Below, piece after piece: positions 28,964 through 38,354 of a stretch of 64,000 nt of DNA; positions within the stretch are counted from its first letter, which is position 1; every line of letters starts with the position of its first letter. Origin of the DNA: Neptuniibacter victor (GTDB taxonomy: Bacteria > Pseudomonadota > Gammaproteobacteria > Pseudomonadales > Balneatricaceae); the NCBI GenBank assembly GCA_027943745.1, contig AP025763.1, positions 3,348,001-3,412,000 on the forward strand. The letters run 5' to 3'. Under the pieces are notes generated by a model that was given only the letters and a program-made list of their open reading frames with translations, searched no databases and was not told the DNA's origin. Made by a program: the position numbers and the translations under genes.

Positions 28964-30916
28964 TTAGTCAGAACGGTTCATTCGGTTGTCAATCAAGTCA
29001 TCAACAACTGACGGATCAGCAAGTGTCGATGTATCACCCAATGCAGCAAAATCATCTTCAGCAATCTTACGCAAGATACGGCGCATAATTTTACCTGAAC
29101 GTGTTTTCGGCATACCAGGCGCGAACTGAATCAAATCCGGAGATGCGATAGGACCGATCTCTTTACGTACATGCAGGCGAAGTTCTTTAAGCAGCTCATC
29201 AGACTGCTCAAAACCAGACTGCAGTGTTACATACACATAGATACCTTGACCCTTAACTTCATGCGGATAGCCCACTACAGCAGCTTCAGCCACCGCTTCA
29301 TGCGCCACCAATGCTGATTCAACCTCAGCAGTACCCATACGGTGACCAGATACGTTGATTACGTCATCTACACGACCCGTAATCCAGTAGTAACCATCTT
29401 CATCACGACGCGCGCCATCACCGGTAGTGTATACACCTTTATAGGTCGAGAAGTACGTTTGAATAAAGCGCTCATGATCGCCCCAAATAGAACGACTCTG
29501 ACCAGGCCATGAATCTTTAATAACTAAGTTACCATCCGTAGCACCGTCAAGCTCTTTACCATCGGCATCAAGCAATGCTGGCTGCACACCGAAGAATGGA
29601 CGAGAAGCCGCACCCGGCTTAGCAGCCGTAGCACCTGGAAGCGGAAGGATCATCATACCGCCTGTTTCTGTCTGCCACCATGTATCAACGATAGGGCAAC
29701 GACCCTGCCCGACGATACGGTGATACCATTCCCACGCTTCAGGGTTAATTGGCTCACCAACCGAACCTAGAATACGTAGAGTAGATAGATCTGAATCACC
29801 CAGAACATCTTCACCCTGCTGCATCAATGCACGAATAGCAGTTGGAGCTGTATAGAATTGATTAACTTTATGCTTTTCAATCACACGTCCGAAACGGCTG
29901 TTATCAGGATAGCTAGGCACACCTTCAAACATTAGTGACGTGCCGCCATTAGCAAGCGGTCCGTAAACGATATAACTGTGACCTGTTACCCAACCAACAT
30001 CAGCCGTACACCAGTAGATATCACCCTCTTTATAATCAAAGGCATACTCATGCGTCATGGATGCGTAAACCATGTACCCGCCTGTTGTATGCTTAAGACC
30101 TTTAGGCGCACCGGTAGAACCCGACGTGTAAAGGATAAACATTGGCGCTTCAGCTTCCATCTCTTCTGCAGGGCAATCTGCAGATGCTTCAGCCACTAGA
30201 TCTTCATACCAAACATCAACACTGTCGTTCCAAGCAACGCTTTCATCTACGCGCTTAACAACAATAACGCTATCAACAGAAGCTTTTGCCGCTTCATGCT
30301 CAAGCGCTTTATCAACATTCGCTTTTAAAGGAACTGATTTACCCGCACGCAATGAGTAGTTTGAAGTAACGACAACTTTAGAGTTAGCACCTTCAATTCG
30401 AGCAGCAAGCGCTTCCGGAGAGAAACCACCAAATACGATTGAGTGAACAGCACCAATACGCGTACAAGCAAGCATCGCAACAGCCGCTTCAGGAATCATT
30501 GGCATATAAAGCGTTACTACATCGCCTTTTTCAACACCACGCGCTTTAAGCGCATTGGAGAATTTACATACACGCTCATGCAACTGACGGTAGGTAATAT
30601 TTTCTGATTCGCTTGGGTCGTCACCTTCCCAAATGATAGCAACCTGATCACCGCGTGTTTCTAAATGACGATCAAGACAGTTATAAGATGCGTTCAAAGT
30701 ACCATCTTCGAACCAACGGATATCTACATTATGAGGATCAAACGTTGTGTTTTTAACTTTTGTATACGGTTTGAACCAATCTAGGCGCTTACCTGCTTCA
30801 CCCCAGAATGCGTCGGGATCATTTACAGACTGCTCGTACATTGCAAGATACTTTTCGTTATCTATATGCGCCTGTGCCGCGATCTCCGGACTTACTGGAT
30901 ATATCTTTTCACTCAT
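28964..30916 (-). CDS. acs: Acs, acetyl-CoA synthetase
   Basis: 650 residues, the normal length for AMP-forming acetyl-CoA synthetase, which converts acetate, ATP and CoA to acetyl-CoA. Motifs seen: [20 protein letters not shown] (AMP-binding P-loop-like), [19 protein letters not shown] (acetate pocket with the tryptophan), [20 protein letters not shown] and the acetylation-site lysine in [13 protein letters not shown] near residue 610. The 228-base region upstream holds its promoter, and control by the adjacent CrbS/CrbR pair is expected from work in Vibrio and Pseudomonas. No operator was assigned. Confidence 0.97.
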   Translation of the reverse strand: MSEKIYPVSPEIAAQAHIDNEKYLAMYEQSVNDPDAFWGEAGKRLDWFKPYTKVKNTTFDPHNVDIRWFEDGTLNASYNCLDRHLETRGDQVAIIWEGDDPSESENITYRQLHERVCKFSNALKARGVEKGDVVTLYMPMIPEAAVAMLACTRIGAVHSIVFGGFSPEALAARIEGANSKVVVTSNYSLRAGKSVPLKANVDKALEHEAAKASVDSVIVVKRVDESVAWNDSVDVWYEDLVAEASADCPAEEMEAEAPMFILYTSGSTGAPKGLKHTTGGYMVYASMTHEYAFDYKEGDIYWCTADVGWVTGHSYIVYGPLANGGTSLMFEGVPSYPDNSRFGRVIEKHKVNQFYTAPTAIRALMQQGEDVLGDSDLSTLRILGSVGEPINPEAWEWYHRIVGQGRCPIVDTWWQTETGGMMILPLPGATAAKPGAASRPFFGVQPALLDADGKELDGATDGNLVIKDSWPGQSRSIWGDHERFIQTYFSTYKGVYTTGDGARRDEDGYYWITGRVDDVINVSGHRMGTAEVESALVAHEAVAEAAVVGYPHEVKGQGIYVYVTLQSGFEQSDELLKELRLHVRKEIGPIASPDLIQFAPGMPKTRSGKIMRRILRKIAEDDFAALGDTSTLADPSVVDDLIDNRMNRSD

Positions 30917-31144
30917 CGTGATGCCCTTAGCTTGATTGTTGTAATTATCAGATACCCTCAGATCGTCCTTATTTCGATTTTTTTATTATCGGACGTATTC
31001 GAGGTTTAAATATCAGACCTAGATTTATACAGAAGGGGGCGCAACCCGCTGAATTAGACATTGGTATATCCGAGCTAAGACCTTAGTCTCTATATGCCTT
31101 TCCAGCCCCTATTTATGGGCTAAAAGCGACATATAGTTAAGATA

Positions 31145-32515
31145 TTAACGACCAAGCAACTTATCTAAATCTAAACCAAGTTCGCGCATTTTGGCCAACT
31201 TATAACGCAACGTTCGAGGGCTTATACCCAAATTTTCGGCGGCATCTTTACGGCTACCATGCGTTGCTTTGAGCGCGTCTATAATCAATTGGAACTCATG
31301 CTGCCTCATCCCTTCGCCTAACTGACCCGCCAGATCATCCTCATCCAGCTCACTCTCGGGCTCAAGCAACTCTGTTTGAGAAATATCGGCAGGATTCAGC
31401 ATCAGATCAGCCACGCCGATTTCAGACCCAGCCTGCAAGATCAACGCTCTTTGAACTACATTATCCAATTCACGTACATTACCTGGCCAAGCATAAGACG
31501 CCAAAGCGTCCTTAACATCATCCGAAAGCACAACAGGGCTACGCTGCATTTTTGAACAACATTTACGGAACAATAGTTCAGCCAATGGAACAATATCTTG
31601 CGAACGTTCTCGCAAGGGTTTCCATTGCAACGGAAATACATTCAAGCGATAGTACAGATCCTCACGAAACTTCCCTTCCGTCACATAAGACTCTAGCTTT
31701 CGGTTAGTCGTGGCAAGGACACGAACATTTAGCGAGATAACTTTCCTCCCACCAATCCTCTCCACTTCTTGCTCCTGCAAAACTCGTAACAGTTTGGCCT
31801 GTAAACCCAAATCCATTTCAGAGATTTCATCTAGTAACAGGGTACCACCATCAGCTTGCTCAAATTTACCTGGAGCACTGGTATAAGCACCGGTAAATGC
31901 GCCTTTTTCATGACCAAAAAGCGTCGCTTCAAGCATATTTTCGGGAATGGCTGCACAGTTAATAGCAATAAACGGCTTATCTGCACGGGGGGAATTATTA
32001 TGAATATACTGCGCTAATACCTCTTTACCTGTTCCTGACTCACCTGATATTAATACAGTAGAATCTGACGAAGCCACTCGTCGAGCCAATTGAAGCAGTT
32101 GCTTACTACTCGCCTCTTCAGCAATGGGTTGCTGAGCCTCTGGCGTAGCGACAGTACCTACCGCAAAACGACGAACCGCCGTTATTAATGCATTTGAATC
32201 AAACGGCTTCATCAAATAATCAACAGCCCCAGCTTTTATAGCATCAACCGCTTTACTGACCTGTCCAAACGCTGTAATCAACATCACAGGGAGCCCAGGA
32301 TGAGACAGTCTGATTTTTTCAAGTAATTGATGGCCGTCCATGCCTGGCATATTCACATCGGTAACGACCATATCTACTTGATGCTCAGATAACAGCGCAA
32401 TTGCCGCCTCAGCATCAGCGGCTTCGACATAATCAAAGCCCGCTAACTCCAAGGTATCGCATAATGCTTCACGCAACTCATTATCATCTTCAACAATCAT
32501 TATTTTATTAGACAT
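31145..32515 (-). CDS. fleR: FleR, sigma-54-dependent flagellar response regulator
   Basis: 456 residues from the ATG at 32515 (MSNKIMIVEDDNELREAL). The frame extends further upstream but those residues overlap fleS and are not family-like. It has a receiver domain (acceptor D in VVTDVNMPGMDGH), an AAA+ domain with [14 protein letters not shown] and GGTLLLDEISEM, and a C-terminal Fis-type HTH (SRKDAAENLGISPRTLRYKL). FleR activates basal-body, hook and filament genes with RpoN. It is the last gene of the fleQ-fleS-fleR run, 10 bases after fleS. Confidence 0.95.
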   Translation of the reverse strand: MSNKIMIVEDDNELREALCDTLELAGFDYVEAADAEAAIALLSEHQVDMVVTDVNMPGMDGHQLLEKIRLSHPGLPVMLITAFGQVSKAVDAIKAGAVDYLMKPFDSNALITAVRRFAVGTVATPEAQQPIAEEASSKQLLQLARRVASSDSTVLISGESGTGKEVLAQYIHNNSPRADKPFIAINCAAIPENMLEATLFGHEKGAFTGAYTSAPGKFEQADGGTLLLDEISEMDLGLQAKLLRVLQEQEVERIGGRKVISLNVRVLATTNRKLESYVTEGKFREDLYYRLNVFPLQWKPLRERSQDIVPLAELLFRKCCSKMQRSPVVLSDDVKDALASYAWPGNVRELDNVVQRALILQAGSEIGVADLMLNPADISQTELLEPESELDEDDLAGQLGEGMRQHEFQLIIDALKATHGSRKDAAENLGISPRTLRYKLAKMRELGLDLDKLLGR

Positions 32516-32525
32516 GATTTTTTGC

Positions 32526-33638
32526 TCAGGCTTCACTTTGAGTTGATGGGATACAAGGAAGAATAATACTAGCGACAGTTCCCTCTCCAGGAGTAGATTG
32601 CAATCTAAATTCACCATGATGCGCATGAGATACAACTTGAGCTACAGCAAGGCCCAACCCAGTACCGTGGGATTTGGTTGTATAAAATGGCTCTAATGCG
32701 CTTTTTATTGCTGCTGAATCCATACCGGGTCCTTGATCGATGATATTAATGCTCAAACGATCACTTTCATCTTTAAACTTAATAACCAGCTCGCTACCTT
32801 TTCCACACGCCTGAAGAGCATTTTCAACTAGATTCATACAAACACCTAGCAAGGCTTCTCGATTGCACTGAAGCTGAAAATTGGGTACTTCGTTAATACA
32901 ATCGCAGTCCGCGTCATGATTGACCAAAGGAAGATCAAGCATATCCTCTAATTCACGCATTAAAGAGGCGGATGTCACTACATCATCTAACCTCATCTCA
33001 CCTCTCGCAAAAATCAGCATATCTCGAACCTGCTGTTCAAGATTCGTTAATCTCGACTTTGCTTTACGAGCAAATTTTTGACGCTGCTCTTGCAAAAGGT
33101 CCGGACGATTCAAGTGATCAACATACAATAAAGCAGCTGACAGTGGCGTACGTATTTGGTGAGCCAATGACGCCATCATCCTCCCCATTTCAGATAACCG
33201 CTGATAATGAGAAAGGCGGCCTTGCAACAAACGCGTTTCAGTTTGATCCGTTAACAATACCAACTGACCCGGTTCATTATCCATTGCACGTGTCATCAAG
33301 CTTACACGCCGCCCATCTTTTAATGACACTTCGTGTCCATCATCATTTTTAGGGGCAAAACTACGGTTGATCACTTTAAACCAAGGCTCGCCCTTTAACG
33401 GTAAACCTAAGAAGCTTTCCGCAGCAGGGTTCGCTTCGGCAATAAGACCTAATCCATCGATCAATACCACACCTGCGGGCAAAACCGATAAAATGTTTTG
33501 TAAACGCTCACTGAGCCCAGCATTCCGATCATCACCCTTTTGGCGTTGCAGCGCCTCATTCTGTAATTGGTTCTTAGCATGAGCTAATTCAGCCTCAAGC
33601 TCAGCAACACGATTCTTATAATCATCTAGACTTTTCAT
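32526..33638 (-). CDS. fleS: FleS, cytoplasmic flagellar sensor histidine kinase
   Basis: 370 residues without membrane segments: an N-terminal coiled coil, a PAS domain at about 45-140 (ILSVLPAGVVLIDGLGLIAEAN), a HisKA region with H in SLAHQIRTPLSAALLY, and an ATPase domain with N-box NLVENALQACGKG and DQGPGMDS, ending GTGLGLAVAQ. It phosphorylates FleR. The start codon overlaps the fleQ stop by one base (TAATG), so the two are translationally coupled. Confidence 0.94.
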   Translation of the reverse strand: MKSLDDYKNRVAELEAELAHAKNQLQNEALQRQKGDDRNAGLSERLQNILSVLPAGVVLIDGLGLIAEANPAAESFLGLPLKGEPWFKVINRSFAPKNDDGHEVSLKDGRRVSLMTRAMDNEPGQLVLLTDQTETRLLQGRLSHYQRLSEMGRMMASLAHQIRTPLSAALLYVDHLNRPDLLQEQRQKFARKAKSRLTNLEQQVRDMLIFARGEMRLDDVVTSASLMRELEDMLDLPLVNHDADCDCINEVPNFQLQCNREALLGVCMNLVENALQACGKGSELVIKFKDESDRLSINIIDQGPGMDSAAIKSALEPFYTTKSHGTGLGLAVAQVVSHAHHGEFRLQSTPGEGTVASIILPCIPSTQSEA

Positions 33639-35098
33639 TATTTACGCTGCATTCCATATTTTCGCATTTTCTCAACCAAGGTCGTTCTTCTAATACTTAA
33701 TGACTCTGCAGCACGAGCCACAACACCATCATTAACAACTAAGGATTGCTCAATCAGTGAACGCTCTATTTTTTCAAGGTGCGCTTTAAGATCAAGTCCC
33801 TCTTCAGGCAGCTGATCCAAAGCCTCCTCATGACCTCTTGAGCCTACAGCAACGACTGCGGGGGGCTGCAAGGCCTTCGCTTCAATATATTTCTCAGGGT
33901 TCGGCTCTTCCGTATGCCGAAAACGGCTTGGCAGTTCAGATACACCAACAACACCATTAGGAAACAGTATTGCCAAGCGCTCGGTTAGGTTTGCCAATTC
34001 ACGCACATTACCGGGCCAAGGGTGGGCCATCAACGAAGCATAAGCACTTTGTTGCAAACGCACCGAATCAAAACCCTGTTCTTTAAGGCGCGCGAGCAAT
34101 GTATCTAATAACGAAGGGATATCGGCAGCACGTTCTCGCAGGGGAGGCATCTCTATTGGAAATACATTCAACCGATAATATAAATCTTCTCGAAACTCCC
34201 CTGTCTCGATTAGCTTCTCAAGGTTCTTATGCGTGGCTGCAATCACTCGAATATCAGCTTCAAGCGTTTTAGTGCCTCCTATCCGCTCAAACTTTCGATC
34301 CTGAAGTACCCGCAACAATTTAACCTGCATAGGCAATGGCATATCACCTATTTCATCTAAAAAAAGCGTCCCACCTTGCGCCAACTCAAAGCGTCCAGCT
34401 CGGCTAGACACCGCGCCGGTAAAAGCCCCTTTCTCATGCCCAAACAACTCACTTTCTAATAGATCAGCAGGTATCGCACCACAATTAATAGGGACGAATG
34501 GCCCTTCCTTTCGCACAGAATGATCATGTAAGTTTCTGGCAACGACCTCCTTCCCTGTGCCTGATTCGCCAGTAATCATGACATTTACATCACGCCCAGA
34601 AACTTGAGACATTGATTGTCTAACTCGCTGCATTGGCAAGCTCTCACCAACCAAGCTAGAAAACCGCTTAGCATTATGACTGCTCGCCTCCTCACTATTT
34701 GAAGAGTACTGCAAATAAAGCTGGGCACTGTGAAGCTGATCAAGGAGATTTTGATAACTAAAAGGCACATTGAGTTGCCCTGTTACACAAGATTTAAGAT
34801 CATCAGGAAGCGTATCTACCTCCAACCACTCACCAAGTGTTACAACTGCAGATGCGGGCATCTTCCCACGCAGGTCACGTATCAGCTTTTCCAATGATAT
34901 TGGCAGCTGGCTCTGCCCTAGTAGCACAAGTGAAGGAGCACCATTCAAAGAAAACTCTGACCCCGACTGCAGCCAGTCAACAAAGCCACAAAACTGATAA
35001 GAACGGTCTAAAAACGAAAGCGCAGCCTCTATTAGCTCTCTTCGACTCAAATCATCATCAATTATTAACACTGATGGTTGCGCACACATACCACTCAT
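33638..35098 (-). CDS. fleQ: FleQ, master flagellar sigma-54 activator
   Basis: 486 residues: an N-terminal receiver-like domain ([16 protein letters not shown]), an AAA+ domain with [14 protein letters not shown] and [23 protein letters not shown], and a C-terminal Fis-type HTH ([14 protein letters not shown]). In Pseudomonas it starts the flagellar cascade and binds c-di-GMP. The post-Walker A KEVVARN element of the c-di-GMP site is intact. The segment usually reading LFRS before LVG is RFSS here, so the usual arginine is replaced by serine. Sigma-70-like promoter upstream; the head of fleQSR. Confidence 0.93.
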   Translation of the reverse strand: MSGMCAQPSVLIIDDDLSRRELIEAALSFLDRSYQFCGFVDWLQSGSEFSLNGAPSLVLLGQSQLPISLEKLIRDLRGKMPASAVVTLGEWLEVDTLPDDLKSCVTGQLNVPFSYQNLLDQLHSAQLYLQYSSNSEEASSHNAKRFSSLVGESLPMQRVRQSMSQVSGRDVNVMITGESGTGKEVVARNLHDHSVRKEGPFVPINCGAIPADLLESELFGHEKGAFTGAVSSRAGRFELAQGGTLFLDEIGDMPLPMQVKLLRVLQDRKFERIGGTKTLEADIRVIAATHKNLEKLIETGEFREDLYYRLNVFPIEMPPLRERAADIPSLLDTLLARLKEQGFDSVRLQQSAYASLMAHPWPGNVRELANLTERLAILFPNGVVGVSELPSRFRHTEEPNPEKYIEAKALQPPAVVAVGSRGHEEALDQLPEEGLDLKAHLEKIERSLIEQSLVVNDGVVARAAESLSIRRTTLVEKMRKYGMQRK

Positions 35099-35121
35099 CT
35101 CGATCTGTTAACGATGCAGTA

Positions 35122-35150
35122 ATAGTGGCTAGAAGCAGCATAAATGTCAA
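35122..35150 (-). promoter_or_regulatory. Candidate sigma-70 promoter for fleQ
   Basis: Minus-strand TTGACA (35150-35145), 17-base spacer and CACTAT (35127-35122). The -35 box is perfect and the -10 box is weak. It would start transcription about 15-20 bases before the fleQ ATG, giving a very short leader, and is the best site I see in this 165-base gap. Confidence 0.4.
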
Positions 35151-35216
35151 ATAAATGACGTACATAAAACAAAATAAACAATCGAATGCCACTTTTTTGA
35201 CTTTCGATTACAGGCA

Positions 35217-35242
35217 TAAAAAAGGCTGCATCAGCAGCCCTT
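35217..35242 (-). terminator. Terminator after fliS
   Basis: Stem GGCTGC/GCAGCC (extended by A/T pairs) with a 4-base loop, followed on the minus strand by a T-run. It lies 22 bases past the fliS stop codon and separates the filament genes from fleQ. Confidence 0.8.
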
Positions 35243-35263
35243 AAAAATCTGAAACAATAAAAT

Positions 35264-35668
35264 TTATTTAATATCCATCTGAATATCATTTGGCATTTCT
35301 GACCAACCCTGCTTAATTTCAAGCATAAGGTTCATTAATTCCTGCACCTTTTCCACATCACTGTTGCGGTTTGCAGTCATAATACCGCTGATCATGTAGT
35401 CATATAATGCGTTTAGATTGGCTGCAACCTCACCGCCCTGCTCTAGATCCAAGCTACCTTTCAAGCCGACAACTATCTCAGATGCCTTATTCAAATGTCG
35501 TGTGCGCTCTTGGATATCTTCACGCTCAATTGAGCCCTTCGCCTTTGCCAAAGAGCCTAACGCTCCATCCAAAAGCATAGAGATCAACTTATGCGGACTA
35601 GCCGTTTCAATCGTCGCACGCAGATCTACACTTTGATACTGTTTTAATGCGTTCAAGTTAACGCTCAT
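35264..35668 (-). CDS. fliS: FliS, flagellin export chaperone
   Basis: 134 residues, all helical in character. The N-terminus (LNALKQYQSVDLRATIETASPHKLI) and the segment SMLLDGALGSLAKAKGSIE identify FliS, which binds the C-terminus of flagellin and prevents premature polymerisation. It follows fliD by 74 bases, and normal ribosome-binding sequence is not obvious. In Pseudomonas a FliT-like gene follows fliS, but here a terminator does. Confidence 0.95.
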   Translation of the reverse strand: MSVNLNALKQYQSVDLRATIETASPHKLISMLLDGALGSLAKAKGSIEREDIQERTRHLNKASEIVVGLKGSLDLEQGGEVAANLNALYDYMISGIMTANRNSDVEKVQELMNLMLEIKQGWSEMPNDIQMDIK

Positions 35669-35742
35669 TTTTACACCTACAATCTATATAAAAAATAACT
35701 GACACCAAACCGAACCAACTATTAAAAAATCAATTCTAGGAA

Positions 35743-37839
35743 TTAAGAGTTACTCGCCGTAAAAGGCAAGCGGTCCAGAATACCATCCAGCTGACTACCT
35801 GTACTCTGAAAGCTACTCACAATTCTTTCCATCGCCAAATACTGAGAATAAAGCCTTAGCTCCAACTTCTCCATTTTACGATCGAGCTCCTTACGGTCGT
35901 CAGTAATACCTTCCAAAGAAGCATTAATATTATCTTCACGATTTTGGATTGAGCCTGTGTTTGATAAAAACCCATCTATCAATTTACTTAATTCACCCGC
36001 CAAACCACGAGTGAAGTTTGTATTAACAGTACCAGCCGCAGCCGCATTTTCACCTATCGTAAAATTAAGACCATAAGCATCAGAATCAATCGGAGGCAAC
36101 AACACATTACCTGAGCCAAATGCCGCTTGACCAGCAATAGTCCCTGCTGCATCTACACCCTTATCACTCAAATCAGCTAAACCAAGCTCTGCAGCTTTAG
36201 CCGGATTAGTAAAATCGGCAACATCAATATCAATTTCTGAGCTTGCGCCATAAGCGCGGGAAGTAAAAACAAACTGGCTGCCGTCATAATCTACATCAAC
36301 AGCCACATTCGCATCTTTCAAATTAACATCACCATTAATCATGGCTTGCAGGTCAGTTTTAACGTCATCAATCGACGAGTAACTACCACTTAACACAATA
36401 TCTTCCGATTTAGTGCCATCGACTGTTATTTTAAACGCATAGTCACTGCCTAAAGAGATAGGAGGAGAGCTAAAATCAAGCGTTTGCGCATTGGCGGAAA
36501 CTTCTGCTTTTTCAGGATCGACAGTAACGACAACGTCATAATCACCTGCAGCAGTATTCTGTGCGTAACTACCAATAGACACGGAAACCTGATCATTTGA
36601 AGACTCAGTGTTAGCCGCAAACAGATTCTCTATCAGATCAAAATTATCGGAAAAAGCTCGACCAAAATCATCTTCATCGACTGCTAACGTGCCATCCAAC
36701 TCAGTTCGAATACCAATATTCGTAAGAGCAGTGAAGCCACTATCCAACCCAGTAACCGATGATGTCATCGCCGTACGCATACGATTAATTAACGTTTTGG
36801 CTGTCCCATCGGTAATCAAATCGCCCTTAACCGTTTGGTTATCTTCATCTGTACTATAACCAACAAGATTTTGGGAGGTTTCATAAAACAAATTATAAGC
36901 CGTCACAAAATCACGTGTTGCTTGCTCTGCCAAACTAGTATCAGCGCTGACGGTAAACGTCAGCGAAGAGCCGGGGTCCGCCTTATTCAATGAGAAATTA
37001 AACCCCTTAATAACATCGTCAATCTCATTTGTTTCACGGTAAACAGTAAGACCATTTACTTTTAATTCAGCATCTTTACCTTGCTGTGTTTCCGTAACTT
37101 GGGAATGCTCTGCCTCATTGAATTCGAACACACTTAAGCCAGTCGAATCGCCTTTTGTAGCATCATCACTCGAAATACGGATCGCATTATTTTCACCTGA
37201 AGGCGCGGTTAACAATAACTGATACTGCCCGTCGACCAGCAAGACAGATGCCTGGACATCAGCATCTTCATCATTGATTTTATCCGCAATCTCTTGCAAA
37301 GAATCATCAGCATCAACAGTTATATTTAATGCGGCGCGATCAGCATTAACTGCAAACGCATAGGGATCGTTATCCGTATCGGCATCAGCAGTAGGGTTGC
37401 CATTAACAGCATCTTCATCGTAGGTCCAGGCACCAAAACTAATCGTTAATGTACCCGTTTCATTTAACGCAGCATCCTTATCAGCATAAGCCCCTGTCGC
37501 TAGAGACTGTGCTTGCGCAACATCTACCACTTCAATTTGGTAAGTTCCGGTTTGCGCACCAGGATCAACAGAATTTGGGGTAATCACATCGCTATCAGGA
37601 AAAGCAACGGAGCGGGCGTTAAAGGTATCGTTATCTGCCAAAGCGGACATTGCACTTTGAAATTCGGAAAGGCTGCTCTTAAGTGTACCGTATGCGGAGA
37701 TTTGCGCTTCTAGCTTTTCCTGCTTGGCATCCAAGCGGTTTTGCACAGGAGCACGTTCAACTTCAACTAGGCCGGAAACAAGGCTTTTGGTATTGATACC
37801 AGAACCGGCGCCCAGTGAGCTAATAATACTATCACTCAT
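35743..37839 (-). CDS. fliD: FliD, flagellar filament cap protein (enlarged)
   Basis: 698 residues, about 200 longer than the Pseudomonas protein. The N-terminal FliD_N domain (GAGSGINTKSLVSGLVEVERAP) and the C-terminal coiled-coil D0 part (LDRKMEKLELRLYSQYLAMERIVSSFQ) are well conserved. Between them are a Flagellin_IN-type motif near 265-300 and extra D-rich beta domains (about 430-600) that form the outer cap. FliD caps the filament and places flagellin subunits. A hairpin at the end of flaG separates it from the upstream gene. Confidence 0.94.
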   Translation of the reverse strand: MSDSIISSLGAGSGINTKSLVSGLVEVERAPVQNRLDAKQEKLEAQISAYGTLKSSLSEFQSAMSALADNDTFNARSVAFPDSDVITPNSVDPGAQTGTYQIEVVDVAQAQSLATGAYADKDAALNETGTLTISFGAWTYDEDAVNGNPTADADTDNDPYAFAVNADRAALNITVDADDSLQEIADKINDEDADVQASVLLVDGQYQLLLTAPSGENNAIRISSDDATKGDSTGLSVFEFNEAEHSQVTETQQGKDAELKVNGLTVYRETNEIDDVIKGFNFSLNKADPGSSLTFTVSADTSLAEQATRDFVTAYNLFYETSQNLVGYSTDEDNQTVKGDLITDGTAKTLINRMRTAMTSSVTGLDSGFTALTNIGIRTELDGTLAVDEDDFGRAFSDNFDLIENLFAANTESSNDQVSVSIGSYAQNTAAGDYDVVVTVDPEKAEVSANAQTLDFSSPPISLGSDYAFKITVDGTKSEDIVLSGSYSSIDDVKTDLQAMINGDVNLKDANVAVDVDYDGSQFVFTSRAYGASSEIDIDVADFTNPAKAAELGLADLSDKGVDAAGTIAGQAAFGSGNVLLPPIDSDAYGLNFTIGENAAAAGTVNTNFTRGLAGELSKLIDGFLSNTGSIQNREDNINASLEGITDDRKELDRKMEKLELRLYSQYLAMERIVSSFQSTGSQLDGILDRLPFTASNS

Positions 37840-37871
37840 CGCCCATACCTCTGGTGAGTTAAGGAGTTAAT

Positions 37872-37900
37872 AAAGACCTACACTGTTTAATTAGGTCTTT
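37872..37900 (-). terminator. Hairpin at the flaG-fliD junction (weak terminator or attenuator)
   Basis: AAAGACCTA and TAGGTCTTT form a perfect 9-bp stem with an 11-base loop that includes the flaG stop codon. The following T-run is short, so it may reduce rather than stop transcription into fliD. Confidence 0.4.
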
Positions 37901-38259
37901 TCATCAAAAAGCATGCCTAACATTCGATCAAGGGACTCAGCAAATTTCAGGGCTTCTTCGGTCGGAATCTGACGAACAACCTGATCAGTCGTATAGTCTT
38001 TTACTTGAACCACAACTTTATCAGATGTCTTATCAACTGAGTAGCTTAAAGAGCGCTGACTACTTTCCATCATTTGATTTAAACGATCAATCGCAGCATC
38101 CAACTTTTGCGTCGAAACCTCTTGAGATTCTTTTGCTTGCTGCTGCAAGCGTTCGTTCTTAGGGGGTTCAACAATTGGTTGTACTGATTTTTGCGTTTGC
38201 TGAGGCTGCTGTGACGATGGTGCAACTGTTGAAGCTGCTACACTCATTGAATCTGCCAT
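37891..38259 (-). CDS. flaG: FlaG, filament-length associated protein
   Basis: 122 residues with a Q-, P- and S-rich N-terminal half and a conserved FlaG domain in the C-terminal half (LSYSVDKTSDKVVVQVKD, then QIPTEEALKFAESLD). FlaG genes lie between fliC and fliD in polar flagellates and affect filament length. AGAGAGGAAA upstream serves as ribosome site. Function is known only loosely even in relatives. Confidence 0.9.
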   Translation of the reverse strand: MADSMSVAASTVAPSSQQPQQTQKSVQPIVEPPKNERLQQQAKESQEVSTQKLDAAIDRLNQMMESSQRSLSYSVDKTSDKVVVQVKDYTTDQVVRQIPTEEALKFAESLDRMLGMLFDEKT

Positions 38260-38354
38260 AACAATTTCCTCTCTTTATCCTTTGTGAGAATCCCCCCCTC
38301 ACATTTTCTGCTCAGGAGGGATTAATCATTTATCAATAAAGTATAGCCGCTATC

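Noticed and set aside
31104-31121. AGCCC/GGGCT hairpin downstream of fleR
   Set aside because: Five pairs and no T-run on the minus strand, so not called a terminator.
32516-32635. Upstream extension of the fleR frame
   Set aside because: It overlaps the end of fleS, has no receiver-domain residues and no ribosome site; MSNKIMIVEDD at 32515 is the natural start.
38283-38303. Hairpin TGTGAG/CTCACA between fliC and flaG
   Set aside because: Only six pairs, a C-rich loop and no T-run on the minus strand, so I did not call it a terminator. It may still damp flaG transcription.
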